A stretch of DNA of 64,000 bases, taken from assembly GCF_900104355.1 (NCBI RefSeq), contig NZ_FNIY01000001.1, positions 1,054,001 to 1,118,000 on the forward strand. The letters are read 5' to 3'. The stretch comes from Phyllobacterium sp. OV277. Its GTDB lineage: Bacteria; Pseudomonadota; Alphaproteobacteria; Rhizobiales; Rhizobiaceae. A model generated the notes under the pieces. It had not been told where the DNA came from, did not search any database, and saw nothing but the letters and a program-made list of their open reading frames with translations. The position numbers and the translations under genes were made by a program. Shown here in pieces: positions 33,028-42,253 of this stretch (within the stretch, counting starts at the first letter, position 1; each line of letters starts with the position of its first letter).

Positions 33028-33762
33028 TTAAACGGTCCAGCCGCCATCAATGTTGTACGCCTGTCCTGTCGTGTAGGTTGCACCGGCGAGATAGACGGCA
33101 AGATCGGCAATTTCTTCTGGAAGGCCGAGACGGCCCATGGGTTGGCGGGAGATGAAAGCAGCGCGCGCTGTTTCATAATCGCCACCGGCACGCATGCGCT
33201 GTTCCAGCGATGGGCTTTCCACGGTGCCGGGGCAGATCGCATTGCAGCGAATGCCCTGCGTGATGTATTCGGCAGCCACGGATTTCGTCAGGCCCAGAAC
33301 TGCAGCCTTGGTGACACCATAGGCGAAGCGGTTCGGCACGCCCTTCACGCTGCTGGCGACGGAGGACATATTGATAATCGCGCCATCTTTGCGCTCGATC
33401 ATACCGGGCAGAACGGCCCGGATCGTACGCACCATCGCCCGTACATTGAGATCAAGAGCAAACTCCAGATCCGCATCGGGCATTTCCAGTATGGAACCAC
33501 TGTGAACAAAACCGGCGCAGTTGAAGAGCACGTCAACCGGGCCAATCTCGCCGACAACCCTCGTCACTTCATCCGTGTTCAAAACATCGAGCTTGCGTGG
33601 TTTGAGGCCAGCTTCCTTTGGCAGTGCATCAAGCAATTGCTGGTTGATATCAGTGGCGTGAACAATCGCGCCTTCCTGCAGAAAAGCCAATGCCGATGCA
33701 CGGCCAATGCCCTGCCCTGCCGCTGTGATCAAAACCCGCTTGCCTTCAAGCTTACCTGTCAT
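33028..33762 (-). CDS. SDR-family dehydrogenase, probable 2-keto-3-deoxy-L-fuconate dehydrogenase
   Basis: A 244-residue short-chain dehydrogenase with the cofactor motif AAGQGIGRASALAFLQEGA, FNCAGFVHSGSI, catalytic Ser and YGVTKAAVLG (Tyr-x-x-x-Lys), and a CPGTVESPSLEQRM substrate loop. The SPSLEQRM segment is typical of 2-keto-3-deoxy-L-fuconate dehydrogenases. GGAGG precedes the ATG. It lies between the MaoC-like gene and the FAH hydrolase on the same strand and would make 2,4-diketo-3-deoxy-L-fuconate from the dehydratase product. Confidence 0.88.
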   Translation of the reverse strand: MTGKLEGKRVLITAAGQGIGRASALAFLQEGAIVHATDINQQLLDALPKEAGLKPRKLDVLNTDEVTRVVGEIGPVDVLFNCAGFVHSGSILEMPDADLEFALDLNVRAMVRTIRAVLPGMIERKDGAIINMSSVASSVKGVPNRFAYGVTKAAVLGLTKSVAAEYITQGIRCNAICPGTVESPSLEQRMRAGGDYETARAAFISRQPMGRLGLPEEIADLAVYLAGATYTTGQAYNIDGGWTV

Positions 33763-33795
33763 TTCAAACCTCCATTTGGCACATTGATGTGCCCG

Positions 33796-34251
33796 TCATA
33801 TCACTTTTGTTTTGCGCTCGGCGATGAGGATGTGGTCGGCAGCCAGCACAACTTCACCGCGTTGATTGAGAACCTCGCAGCGCTCGACCACACGCCCGCT
33901 TTCCGGCCGTTTCGGATCATCCTCCTTGGCGCTGATCGTCACGCGTGTGCGGATCGTATCGCCAATGAAAACCGGGCGCACAAACCGCAGCCGATCATAA
34001 CCATAGGAAAACGCCACCGGATTGATGAGGCTCGCCGTCAAGCCAACGCCAATGGAAAAGATCATCGTGCCATGGGCCACACGCTGGCCAAATGGCGTGG
34101 TCTTGGCAAATTCGGCATCCATATGGTGCGGAAAGAAATCGCCCGTATGGCCCGCATGCACAACGAAATCCGTTTCAGTGATTGTCCGCCCCGTCGTGGT
34201 GCGCACATGGCCGAGTTCGTAGTCCTCGAAATAAACCGTTTGTTCTGCCAT
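33796..34251 (-). CDS. MaoC-like hot-dog hydratase
   Basis: A 151-residue single hot-dog protein of the MaoC/R-specific enoyl-CoA hydratase type. [20 protein letters not shown] carries the Asp and His typical of the catalytic motif, and [14 protein letters not shown] the second conserved block. GGAGG lies inside the end of the preceding Gfo/Idh gene, directly adjoining. No CoA chemistry is expected in the fucose route, so its presence inside the operon is puzzling; it may act on a sugar-derived lactone or acid, or on a different substrate. Confidence 0.8.
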   Translation of the reverse strand: MAEQTVYFEDYELGHVRTTTGRTITETDFVVHAGHTGDFFPHHMDAEFAKTTPFGQRVAHGTMIFSIGVGLTASLINPVAFSYGYDRLRFVRPVFIGDTIRTRVTISAKEDDPKRPESGRVVERCEVLNQRGEVVLAADHILIAERKTKVI

Positions 34252-35343
34252 TCAGGCCTCCGGCTTTTGGGCGAGCGGTGTCGCGGGCGCTGCACTCGAT
34301 TGATAGGCCGCTTCGACCAGCGCCATGGTGTGCCACGCATCTTCAACGGAACTCACCAGAACCTTGTCCTCGCCGCTGGCAAAACGTTGCAGATTGGCCA
34401 TGCGCCCGACAAAGGCGTCGGGGAACCATGCGCCCTGCAACGGCACATTGATCCACTCAGAGCCACCCTTGGGGTAAATCATCAACTCATCAGGCTCACC
34501 GCGCGGGTAGTCGAGATTAACCCCGAGCTTCACATAGGCGGCACCCTCGGTGCCGCTGACGCGGAACTCACAGGCCTGAAATTTGCGCCCGAATTTATGG
34601 TCGTGATTGATCGAGAGCGAACAGCGCACCCGATTGCCGTAATCAAGAATCGCGCTCGTTCTGGTCTGCGCGACCTTGTGCGCCGGATGACCAAGCGTCT
34701 TTGCATGTACGCCCAGCGGATTGCCAAGAATCTGGCGGATCAGATCAATATAATGGATTGAGTGCATGGCAATCTCGACACGCGGCAGATCAGCCAGAAA
34801 TGGCCATAGCGACCACGGTGTATCCAGCGCAAGCCATGCGTCGAAATCGATGACGTCGCCAAGCCATCCCTTAGCAATCGCATCCTTCAGCGCCAGCATC
34901 ATCGGCGCAAACCGCAGCTGGAAATTGACCGCAGCGGTGATGTTGCGCTCACGACAAATGCGAAGGATTTCCGAGGCTTCTTCAAGGTCACTACCCATCG
35001 GCTTCTGGATCAACGCGAAAGAGCCTTCCGGCAGTGCTTTCAGCACATCCGCATGACGCGCGGGAGGCGTTGCCAGATCGAAGATCGCATTCTCCACCGC
35101 CGCCGCCTCGGCAAGAGATGTATAGGCTTTCACATTCCATTCCGAGGCGATTTTTCCAGCCTTGGCCTGATCGGGGTCAAACAGACCAGCAATGGGAAAG
35201 CCACCCTTCCGATAAGCAGGATAATGCGCATCACCAACAATACTGCCCGCCCCGAATGTCACGATCGGGCGAGGCTTTGCAGGTAGTTGCCAGCTTTGTT
35301 GCAAAGTAATTGGATTGAAATGTTCGGTGAGAGGGGTTGGCAC
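34252..35343 (-). CDS. Gfo/Idh/MocA-family oxidoreductase of the fucose operon
   Basis: About 363 residues with a Rossmann motif GAGSIVGDAHYPAYRKGG, the active-site segment FALIQKPMGSDLEEA (QKP instead of the common EKP) and a C-terminal GFO/IDH domain. It could be the missing sugar dehydrogenase of the pathway or act on a side substrate. The start is uncertain: GTG codons at 35343 and 35352 directly adjoin the palindromic element at 35350-35510, and the open frame continues into that element up to an ATG at 35385, which I reject because it would translate repeat DNA. GGGGGG of the repeat may act as the ribosome-binding site. Confidence 0.78.
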   Translation of the reverse strand: MPTPLTEHFNPITLQQSWQLPAKPRPIVTFGAGSIVGDAHYPAYRKGGFPIAGLFDPDQAKAGKIASEWNVKAYTSLAEAAAVENAIFDLATPPARHADVLKALPEGSFALIQKPMGSDLEEASEILRICRERNITAAVNFQLRFAPMMLALKDAIAKGWLGDVIDFDAWLALDTPWSLWPFLADLPRVEIAMHSIHYIDLIRQILGNPLGVHAKTLGHPAHKVAQTRTSAILDYGNRVRCSLSINHDHKFGRKFQACEFRVSGTEGAAYVKLGVNLDYPRGEPDELMIYPKGGSEWINVPLQGAWFPDAFVGRMANLQRFASGEDKVLVSSVEDAWHTMALVEAAYQSSAAPATPLAQKPEA

Positions 35344-35349
35344 CTTAGA

Positions 35350-35510
35350 CACCCCCCTCTGTCCTGTCGGACATCTCCCCCACAAGGGGGGAGATCACAT
35401 TGACATGAACGCTTTCCCACAACAGGAAACGTTGCAGATTGTGCAAAGGCAGTACTGACAGCTGATCTCCCCCCTTGTGGGGGAGATGTCCGACAGGACA
35501 GAGGGGGGTG
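35350..35510. repeat. Palindromic element with 48-bp perfect arms (type C)
   Basis: The 48 bases 35350-35397 are the exact inverse of 35463-35510 (inner core GTCCTGTCGGACATCTCCCC). The spacer of 65 bases contains GACATGAACGCTTTCCCACA. It lies within the fucose operon between the mutarotase and the Gfo/Idh gene. A related copy lacking one arm is at 43356-43467. Confidence 0.93.
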
Positions 35511-35529
35511 CGAACGCTCATCATCATCC

Positions 35530-35859
35530 TCAATCCAAATGGAAAACTTCGTCCATCATCGCCCACCATTCGCCCGGCGCGCGGGTTGCAAGCGGCACCT
35601 GACAGGGCATACAGACAGCCCACCATTCCCCGTTTTTTGGATCGGCAGCCATCTTCGCCATATCTTCGGCAAAATCCGTGCCGTGATATTCCCATGTGCC
35701 GAACAGGATGTTCTCCGGCTCACGCAAAAAGATCGTGTAGTTGCGGATATTGCAGTTGGAGATCAGCGCGAGAATCTCGGGCCAGACAGCCGCGTGCAGA
35801 CGCTTGTACTCGGCAACCTTTTCACCGTTGAGCCCGATCATCATTCCCATGCGCTGCAT
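35530..35859 (-). CDS. RhaM-type L-fucose/L-rhamnose mutarotase
   Basis: A 109-residue protein of the L-rhamnose mutarotase (RhaM) family, which interconverts sugar anomers. Family blocks are MMIGLNGEKVAEYKRLHAAV, ALISNCNIRNYTIFLREPEN, LFGTWEYHGTDF and the ending PGEWWAMMDEVFHLD. In fucose clusters these proteins act on L-fucose and feed the beta-anomer to the dehydrogenase. It is 3 bases downstream of the enolase-family gene and upstream of the type C palindrome on the same strand. Confidence 0.88.
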   Translation of the reverse strand: MQRMGMMIGLNGEKVAEYKRLHAAVWPEILALISNCNIRNYTIFLREPENILFGTWEYHGTDFAEDMAKMAADPKNGEWWAVCMPCQVPLATRAPGEWWAMMDEVFHLD

Positions 35860-35862
35860 GAT

Positions 35863-36975
35863 CTAGCTCCGGATTTCCGTGGTAAACTCACCAACGCTGC
35901 GAGCCTTCACCGCATCCCAGTCCCAGTCGATCCCGATGCCGGGTTCCGACGGCGCAATGGCATAGCCGTTCTCGATGCGCATCTGTGTTTGGGTGAGGTC
36001 ATCCAGTTGCGGGATATATTCGACATATCTGCCATTCTGCACCGCACAGGTCAGGCTCACATGCAGCTCCATCAGGAAATGCGGGCAGACGGGCATGTCA
36101 AAAGTCTCGGCCGTATGCGCCACCTTCAGCCAAGGCGTGATGCCACCGATCCGCCCCACATCCACCTGCACGATGGAGCAGGCGCGCTTTTGCATATACT
36201 CGCGGAAATGCCGGATGGAATAGAGTGACTCGCCGACCGCGACAGGTGTCTGGGTTGCCGATGACAGCCGCACATGGCCATCAATATCATCGGCAGGCAG
36301 CGGCTCTTCCAGCCAGGCCAGATCGATATCGCGCAGCACCTGCGAGCGCCTGATAGCTTCATCCAGCGTAAAGCCCTGATTGGCATCGGTCATGATTTCA
36401 AAACCTGAGCCCACCGCATCGCGCACTGCCGACAGCCGGTCAAGATCCTCCGATCCATGCGGGCGGCCGATCTTCACTTTGGCACCCTTGAAACCTTTGG
36501 CCTTCGCCTGCAACGCATCATCCACCAGCGCCTGCTTTTCGATATGCAGCCAGCCACCTTCAGTTGTGTAGAGCGGACAGCGATCTTTCGCGCCGCCAGC
36601 CAGTTTCCACAGCGGCAGATTCTGCTTCTTCGCCCGCAAATCCCACAGGGCAATATCGATGGCAGCAAGCGCAATCGCGGTAATCGCACCAATGGTCGTG
36701 GCGTGCGTGGCAAATTCCAAGTCGCGCCAGATTGCCTCGATTTGATCTGCATCCTTGCCGAGCAGACGCGGTGCCAAATGATCCGAGAGCAGCCGCATCA
36801 CCGACGAACCACCAGTGCCGATTGTATAGCTGTATCCTGTGCCGACAGCGCCATCGCTATCGGTGATCGTGACAATTGGTGTTTCCTGCGAAACAAAGCT
36901 CTGGATGGCATCGGTCCGCAGCACCTTTGGCGGCAGATCAACCATGCGCAATTCAACCCGTTCGATTTTGGCCAT
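35863..36975 (-). CDS. Second enolase-superfamily sugar-acid dehydratase/racemase (MR/MLE group)
   Basis: A 370-residue mandelate racemase/muconate lactonizing enzyme family member, distinct from the fuconate dehydratase in the same operon. It has the KxK acid-base motif (AKVKIGRPHGSEDL), metal ligands in MTDANQGF, LEEPLPADD and VGESLYS, and the histidine segment CPHFLMELHVSLTC. KxK plus His suggests a two-base enzyme that can use either epimer. It lies 2 bases after the ATPase gene of the importer. A second sugar acid, or an epimer entering the same route, is a reasonable inference. Confidence 0.82.
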   Translation of the reverse strand: MAKIERVELRMVDLPPKVLRTDAIQSFVSQETPIVTITDSDGAVGTGYSYTIGTGGSSVMRLLSDHLAPRLLGKDADQIEAIWRDLEFATHATTIGAITAIALAAIDIALWDLRAKKQNLPLWKLAGGAKDRCPLYTTEGGWLHIEKQALVDDALQAKAKGFKGAKVKIGRPHGSEDLDRLSAVRDAVGSGFEIMTDANQGFTLDEAIRRSQVLRDIDLAWLEEPLPADDIDGHVRLSSATQTPVAVGESLYSIRHFREYMQKRACSIVQVDVGRIGGITPWLKVAHTAETFDMPVCPHFLMELHVSLTCAVQNGRYVEYIPQLDDLTQTQMRIENGYAIAPSEPGIGIDWDWDAVKARSVGEFTTEIRS

Positions 36976-36977
36976 GG

Positions 36978-38075
36978 TCAGCTCCGCAAGGTTTTGCCGG
37001 TTTCAGGCGAGAAGAGATGCGCCTGCGACAGGTCAAAGCTCAGCTTGATGGTTTCGCCTGATCCGAGCGGGCGCGGATTGAGCATGCGCGACACCCATTC
37101 GCGCTCGCCCAGCGTGATGAACACCAGCGTTTCGTTGCCGAGCGGCTCGGTGATCGACACCGGCAATGACAGTTCATGCACGTCAGTCGCATCGCCGGAA
37201 CTCAGGCCGTGACCGGTCGGATAGATATCATCCGGGCGCAGGCCGAAAACGACCTTCTGCCCGGCAACCACCTTGTTGCGAAATTCGATGGGCAGCGGCA
37301 GGCTCTGGCCACCCTGCAACACGAGTTTGCCGCCATCGACGGTGGCTTCATTCAGGTTCATCGGCGGCGAGCCGATAAAGCCCGCGACGAAACGCGTCGC
37401 CGGACGCTTGAACACTTCCTCCGGCGTGCCAACCTGCTCGATATACCCATCGCGCATGATGACAATGCGGTCGGAAAGCGTCATCGCCTCCACCTGATCA
37501 TGGGTCACATAAATCATTGTCGCCTGCACCTTGGCATGCAGACGCTTGATTTCGGTGCGTACCTGCGTGCGCAATTTCGCATCGAGATTGGAGAGCGGCT
37601 CATCGAACAGAAACACTTCAGGCTTGCGCACAATGGCACGACCCATGGCCACGCGCTGGCGCTGTCCACCTGATAGTTGCGACGGACGCCGGTCCATCAG
37701 CTTGCTCAGATCGAGAATGGCAGCCGCTTCATTGACTCGCTGATCGATCTCGGATTGTGCGATTTTGCCGATCTTCAGCGAAAACCCCATGTTTTCTCGC
37801 ACGGTCATATGCGGATAAAGCGCATAGGACTGGAACACCATCGAGATATTGCGGGCACGCGGCGGCAGATCGTTAACAGGCTTGCCGCCGATTTCGATCA
37901 CGCCATCGCTGATTTCCTCAAGCCCGGCAATCATGCGCAGTGTCGTCGACTTGCCGCAGCCAGATGGTCCGACCAGTGCGATAAACTCGCGATCCTTCAC
38001 TTCAAGATCAATGCCATGCACGACATCGACACTGCCATAGCGCTTGACCAGCTTTTTCAGGGTTACGGGTGCCAT
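36978..38075 (-). CDS. Sugar ABC importer ATPase (UgpC/MalK-type)
   Basis: A 365-residue ATPase of carbohydrate uptake family 1: Walker A GPSGCGKSTTLRMIAGL, signature LSGGQRQRVAMGRAI, Walker B VFLFDEPLSNLDAK, H-loop TMIYVTHDQ, and a C-terminal TOBE/regulatory domain (VVFGLRPDDIY). It pairs with the two permeases and binding protein upstream on the same strand, 6 bases after the second permease gene. Confidence 0.92.
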   Translation of the reverse strand: MAPVTLKKLVKRYGSVDVVHGIDLEVKDREFIALVGPSGCGKSTTLRMIAGLEEISDGVIEIGGKPVNDLPPRARNISMVFQSYALYPHMTVRENMGFSLKIGKIAQSEIDQRVNEAAAILDLSKLMDRRPSQLSGGQRQRVAMGRAIVRKPEVFLFDEPLSNLDAKLRTQVRTEIKRLHAKVQATMIYVTHDQVEAMTLSDRIVIMRDGYIEQVGTPEEVFKRPATRFVAGFIGSPPMNLNEATVDGGKLVLQGGQSLPLPIEFRNKVVAGQKVVFGLRPDDIYPTGHGLSSGDATDVHELSLPVSITEPLGNETLVFITLGEREWVSRMLNPRPLGSGETIKLSFDLSQAHLFSPETGKTLRS

Positions 38076-38081
38076 TACAAC

Positions 38082-38948
38082 TTAACCTTTCACCGCGCCG
38101 AACGTCAGTCCGGACACCAGATGCTTTTGAATGATGAATGTGAGGGTCAGCGCCGGAACAATCATGACCACGGCGAGCGCGCACATGCCGCGCCAGTCAA
38201 TGGTGAATTCCGACGTGTAATCGAGAAGACCGACAGGCAGCGTCTTCGAATTGACCGATCGGGTGATCTGGGCTGCCAGCGCATATTCATTCCACGACGT
38301 AAGGAAGGCGAAAATACCCGCCGACGCAATGCCGGGGCCAGCCAGCGGAAATTCCACCTGCCAGAATGCCTGCCAGCGCGTGCAACCATCGATCTGTGCC
38401 GCTTCCGCCAGATCCTTCGGCACCTGACGGAAGAACCCGTCAATCAGCCAGATCGTGAAGGGCACATTCAAGGCCACATAGACAAGGATCATGGAAAAAT
38501 GCGTATCGATAATCCCGAGCCGGGCAAAAACCATGAACAACGGCAGTGACAGCGCAATGCCGGGGACAGCGCGGGTCAGCATGAAGCCGAGGAAGATCGC
38601 CGATTTGCCCTTGAACTTGTACCGGGCAAAAGCATAGCCGCCAGCCATGCCAATGATCAACGCGATGACAGTCGAGGTAATCGAGATGATCAGCGAGTTG
38701 CGGAAATATTCCCAGACCGGAATACCGCCCTGCCCGGCACCGCCAAACATGGAACGATAGGCATCAAGCGAAATATCCTGCGGAATCCACACGGGCGGCT
38801 TTGCCATGATTTCCACCGTCGGGCGGAGTGAATTGAGCACGATCCACAGACCCGGCAGGCAGATAACCAGCATGGCGAGGAACAGTCCGACGAAATGCAG
38901 GACTTTCAGGCCGCGGCGCTTGAGACGGTGTGCGTTGTTCTGGTCCAT
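38082..38948 (-). CDS. Sugar ABC importer permease (MalG-type)
   Basis: A 288-residue inner-membrane permease with six hydrophobic segments and the ATPase-contact EAA loop DLAEAAQIDGCTRWQAFWQV. The start at 38948 (MDQNNAHR) is chosen because GGAG lies upstream and the 1-base gap to the preceding permease is natural; the frame runs 62 codons further into that gene. It forms the channel with the MalF-type permease. Confidence 0.9.
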   Translation of the reverse strand: MDQNNAHRLKRRGLKVLHFVGLFLAMLVICLPGLWIVLNSLRPTVEIMAKPPVWIPQDISLDAYRSMFGGAGQGGIPVWEYFRNSLIISITSTVIALIIGMAGGYAFARYKFKGKSAIFLGFMLTRAVPGIALSLPLFMVFARLGIIDTHFSMILVYVALNVPFTIWLIDGFFRQVPKDLAEAAQIDGCTRWQAFWQVEFPLAGPGIASAGIFAFLTSWNEYALAAQITRSVNSKTLPVGLLDYTSEFTIDWRGMCALAVVMIVPALTLTFIIQKHLVSGLTFGAVKG

Positions 38949-38949
38949 C

Positions 38950-39846
38950 TTACCACTCCGCTCCGATTTGCTGGCGCGCAGCGGCGAGCTTTCTGAAGAA
39001 ATACACGGTGAACAGGATGGAAAGCAGGATCGAGATATAGGCCATGGCATTGGCCAGCCCCATGCGCGCATCGCTATAGGCAGTGCGGCCAACCAGCGTC
39101 CACAACAGTTCTGTCCGTTTTGCCGGACCGCCATCGGTCATGATCTTCACAATGTCATAGGCCCGCGCCACGTCGAGCGAGCGAATGGTCATGGCAATGA
39201 AGGCAAACGGCATGAGGTACGGCCATGTGACATAGCGAAATGTCTGCCACGGCGTGCAGCCATCGACCCGCGCAGCTTCAACCGGCTCCTGCGGCATGGC
39301 GAGAAGGCCAGCGAGAATGAGAATGGCGAAAACCGATGTCGACGACCAGACTTCGGCGACAATGATTGAGAACAGCGCCAGATTGCCATCGATCAGCCAC
39401 GGTATGGCCGATGTGGTTATTCCGAGCGACTGCAAGACATTGTTGACGAAGCCGATATTGTCGTTGAACAGGAATTTGAACTGAAAGCCGACGAGCACAG
39501 GCGAAAACATCATCGGGAACATCATCAGCGTGCGCAAAAGCCGCTGGCCGCGCGTCGCCTTGTTGACCAGCATGGCAAGCCCGAGACCGAGGAACATTTC
39601 GGCATTCAGCGCAATGGTCAAAAGCAGGACAGTGCGCCCGAATGCTGCCCAGAATTCTACACTGGTCAGCGCGCTCACATAATTGCGAAAGCCAATGAAA
39701 ATCCACAGCGTCTCCGGCTTGGTCAGCCGGAACGGTGTGAAGCTCGAATAGAGCGAAAACAGCAGCGGCAGGACAATCACCGCCGCCAGAACAATAATGG
39801 CAGGCAGCAGCAGAAGCGTCGGCGCTGAGAGTTTGGGAAATTTCAT
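38950..39846 (-). CDS. Sugar ABC importer permease (MalF-type)
   Basis: A 298-residue permease with six transmembrane segments and the EAA loop EPVEAARVDGCTPWQTFRYV. It follows the binding-protein gene after 108 bases and is directly followed by the MalG-type partner. The start codon lies before MKFPKLSAPTLLLLPAII, a normal N-terminus for this family. Confidence 0.9.
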   Translation of the reverse strand: MKFPKLSAPTLLLLPAIIVLAAVIVLPLLFSLYSSFTPFRLTKPETLWIFIGFRNYVSALTSVEFWAAFGRTVLLLTIALNAEMFLGLGLAMLVNKATRGQRLLRTLMMFPMMFSPVLVGFQFKFLFNDNIGFVNNVLQSLGITTSAIPWLIDGNLALFSIIVAEVWSSTSVFAILILAGLLAMPQEPVEAARVDGCTPWQTFRYVTWPYLMPFAFIAMTIRSLDVARAYDIVKIMTDGGPAKRTELLWTLVGRTAYSDARMGLANAMAYISILLSILFTVYFFRKLAAARQQIGAEW

Positions 39847-39954
39847 CTGGTCTATTGGCCTTCTGATCTCTGCTCTGCGGGATGAATGCTACCCACCCCC
39901 TCCGACCAAAAGGTCAAAGGGGGTAAGCAGCGTTTTCATTCCACTCAGATCCCG

Positions 39955-41271
39955 TTAAAGCTTGCCGGCATCCTTCAGGATGTCGGTTGCCTTCTGGGCA
40001 GCGGTGTCGAGTGCTTCCTTCGAGGTCTTGTCCCCAAGGATGGCAGCCTGCAACTCCGGATAAACAGCGTTGGAAATCTCGATCCATTCGGCCAATGGTG
40101 GAACCGGGAATGCGTTCTTGGCAGCTTCCTGGAAAGCAGCCAGAACCTCGGTCTTGTAAGCATCGCCCTTGGCCTGTTCGATATCCCAGGCCCATACCGC
40201 AGTACGTGTTGGCAACGGCCCGGCCTTGGCTTCAAGCTTCTGGCTGTCTTCATTGGTCAGCCACCAGACGAGCGAAGCCGCAGCTTCCTTGTTGGCGCAG
40301 GCATTGGTTACCGAGAAACCATGGCTTCCCGACCAGCCGGTGCGCTTGCCCGACGAACCAGCAGGTTGCACCTTGACGCCGACATTGCCCGCAACCTTCG
40401 AGGATTTCGGATCGTTGAAGAAGCTGGCCCAACCCGGCCAATCCAGATTGATGGCAATTGAACCCGAAGCAAAACCCTGACCGAGATCATCCCAAAGGTA
40501 ATTGGTTGTTCCGGCAGGCACAGCCTTGGCCTTGTAAAGATTGACGAACCAGTCGAGCGCCTTGACACCGGCGGCTGAATTGAAGGCGGGCTTGCCGTCC
40601 TTGTCGATATATTCGCCGCCTTCCGCCACCAGCATTTCATAGAAGCGACCGTTGATCGCCTCTTCCTTGCCCGCAAACTGCGTGCCGTAGAAATCCGGCG
40701 CCTTGGTGAAGAAGATCGCCTGATCGGTGACCTGCTGCCAGGTATCGGGCGGGGTCAGCTCATAGCCATATTTGGCTTTGAACGCCGTCTTGTTGGCTTC
40801 GTCCGCATAGATGCTCTTCTGATAATAGAGCGCCGAAACATCGAACTGCGCACGCGGCAGCATCACCAGCTTGCCGTCAAGCGTCGAAGCTTTGATATTG
40901 GCAGGGACGAAGGCTGCAATTTCTTCGGCAGGAATAAGCTTCGTCAAATCCGTATAAATATCAGGATATTGCGGCGCAAAGGATGAGTGGTTCGAACCCA
41001 CGCACCACTTCAGGCTGCCTGAAGCGATATCCGACTTGATCTCCTTGTCGAGCTCGAAGTGATTCTTCTTCGACAGGATGTTGACCTTGGCACCGGTGAG
41101 TTTTTCCCACTCGCCGATGCGCTCATAGAGCGGCTCATATTGCTGGCCGCCAATAAGCTTGGCGTCGATGGTCACGCCTGCAAACTTGCCCGGCAACTCG
41201 GCGCCGATGGCAAAGCTTGTGCTCAAAAGCGCGATGGCGCCAGCCGAAACACTGGCCAAAAGCTTCTTCAT
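39955..41271 (-). CDS. Sugar ABC importer, extracellular solute-binding protein (family 1)
   Basis: A 438-residue periplasmic binding protein of solute-binding family 1. The signal peptide is MKKLLASVSAGAIALLSTSF ending at AIGA; mature blocks include ITVCTFN-like none, but typical family-1 segments such as LPRAQFDVSALYYQKSIYAD, INLDWPGWASFFNDP and GGSGLT-free GWSGSHGFSVTNAC are visible. The start at 41271 fits GGAGGAATT upstream. It is first in the fucose operon; fucose or a fucosyl compound is the inferred ligand. Confidence 0.88.
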   Translation of the reverse strand: MKKLLASVSAGAIALLSTSFAIGAELPGKFAGVTIDAKLIGGQQYEPLYERIGEWEKLTGAKVNILSKKNHFELDKEIKSDIASGSLKWCVGSNHSSFAPQYPDIYTDLTKLIPAEEIAAFVPANIKASTLDGKLVMLPRAQFDVSALYYQKSIYADEANKTAFKAKYGYELTPPDTWQQVTDQAIFFTKAPDFYGTQFAGKEEAINGRFYEMLVAEGGEYIDKDGKPAFNSAAGVKALDWFVNLYKAKAVPAGTTNYLWDDLGQGFASGSIAINLDWPGWASFFNDPKSSKVAGNVGVKVQPAGSSGKRTGWSGSHGFSVTNACANKEAAASLVWWLTNEDSQKLEAKAGPLPTRTAVWAWDIEQAKGDAYKTEVLAAFQEAAKNAFPVPPLAEWIEISNAVYPELQAAILGDKTSKEALDTAAQKATDILKDAGKL

Positions 41272-41291
41272 GCAATTCCTCCCAATCCCAG

Positions 41292-41310
41292 AGTGCCGCC
41301 TCCCGGCACT
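41292..41310. other. Perfect 7-bp hairpin in the SBP-IclR intergenic region
   Basis: AGTGCCG and CGGCACT surround a 5-base loop. On the minus strand it would lie in the 5' leader of the binding-protein transcript, 20 bases before the start, with a GGGAGG loop. It could affect translation, but its role is unknown. Confidence 0.4.
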
Positions 41311-41391
41311 TTTCTTCACCCATATATGGGCGTGTCATTCATATACAAACATTATGCGGCTTGACCGTCAAGCGTGGAAACGCTTTCCTAT

Positions 41392-41404
41392 GAAGATAAT
41401 CTTC
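41392..41404. promoter_or_regulatory. IclR operator candidate
   Basis: GAAGATAATCTTC is a perfect 13-base palindrome 32 bases upstream of the iclR start and within the divergent region shared with the importer operon. IclR proteins bind such short inverted repeats, but assignment is by position only. Confidence 0.4.
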
Positions 41405-41436
41405 GTATATGCATTGAGTGAAATGAGGGGATTGCC

Positions 41437-42240
41437 ATGATTGAAGAAGACGACAGCGACCGGTATCGCGCCCCGGCACTCGACAAGGGACTGGATATTC
41501 TCGAACTGCTTTCGGGGATCGATGGCGGCCTGACGCAGGCCGAAATTGCCAAACATCTTGGCCGCAGTCCCAATGAATTTTACCGCATGCTCGACCGGCT
41601 GGTCCGGCGCGGTTATGTCACCCGGCTTGAAGGTGATCGCTATTCATTGACATTGAAACTGTTCGGCCTCGCACAACTCCATGCGCCGGTCAGGCGGCTG
41701 GCATCCTATGCCACACCGCTGATGCGCGATCTTGCGGTCATATCAAAACAGGCCAACCAGTTGAGTGTCTTTGACCGCGGTGCAGCCGTTGTCATTGCCC
41801 AGCAGGAAGCTCCTGATTATTGGGGCATTTCAATCCGCGTCGGCTCGCATATCAGCCTGTTCAACACCGGCTCCGGCCATGTGCTTCTGGCGTTCCGCTC
41901 CGATGAGGAACGGGCAATGATGATCGCCGAATATGAAAAACATGCTGACGATATCGCCCAGCCGTCAGATTTCCGCGAACGCCTCGACCATATTCGCGAG
42001 CGCGGTTACGAAATCATGGCAAGTGAACAGACCGCAGGCGTATTCAACATATCCGCGCCGATTCTCGGGCCTGACGGGCGGTCCATCGCCGCTTTGACCT
42101 GTCCCTATATCAAGCTCCTGAACATTGCCGACGCGCCCGATGTGGATCAGGCTCGCGAAATGCTGGTAGCAACAGCGCAAAAACTGTCGGAACTGGCGGG
42201 CGCTGACGTGATCCATTCCAGTGTCATCCGTCACGCCTGA
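41437..42240 (+). CDS. IclR-family regulator of the fucose cluster
   Basis: A 267-residue IclR-type regulator: N-terminal winged helix (ALDKGLDILELLSGIDGGLT, AEIAKHLGRSPNEFYRMLDR) and C-terminal effector domain (ANQLSVFDRGAAVVIAQQEA, LFNTGSGHVLLAF). GAGGGG precedes the ATG. It is divergent from the importer operon and followed after 13 bases by the lactonase gene. The effector is probably a pathway intermediate such as fuconate. Confidence 0.9.
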   Translation: MIEEDDSDRYRAPALDKGLDILELLSGIDGGLTQAEIAKHLGRSPNEFYRMLDRLVRRGYVTRLEGDRYSLTLKLFGLAQLHAPVRRLASYATPLMRDLAVISKQANQLSVFDRGAAVVIAQQEAPDYWGISIRVGSHISLFNTGSGHVLLAFRSDEERAMMIAEYEKHADDIAQPSDFRERLDHIRERGYEIMASEQTAGVFNISAPILGPDGRSIAALTCPYIKLLNIADAPDVDQAREMLVATAQKLSELAGADVIHSSVIRHA

Positions 42241-42253
42241 ACTGGAGCCAAGC

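Noticed and set aside
32875..34761. A 628-codon open frame on the plus strand
   Set aside because: It runs antisense through the FAH, SDR, MaoC and Gfo/Idh genes, which have clear family motifs and ribosome-binding sites; the frame has no recognisable domain and is an effect of GC-rich codon use.
34252..35385. ATG at 35385 as start of the Gfo/Idh gene
   Set aside because: Its first codons (MWGRCPTGQRGV) translate the type C repeat; such strings arise wherever the repeat is read and are not protein-specific.
40981..41010. tRNA-like GGTTCGAACCC
   Set aside because: It lies inside the coding sequence of the sugar-binding protein; no acceptor stem, D arm or anticodon arm is present at the needed distances.
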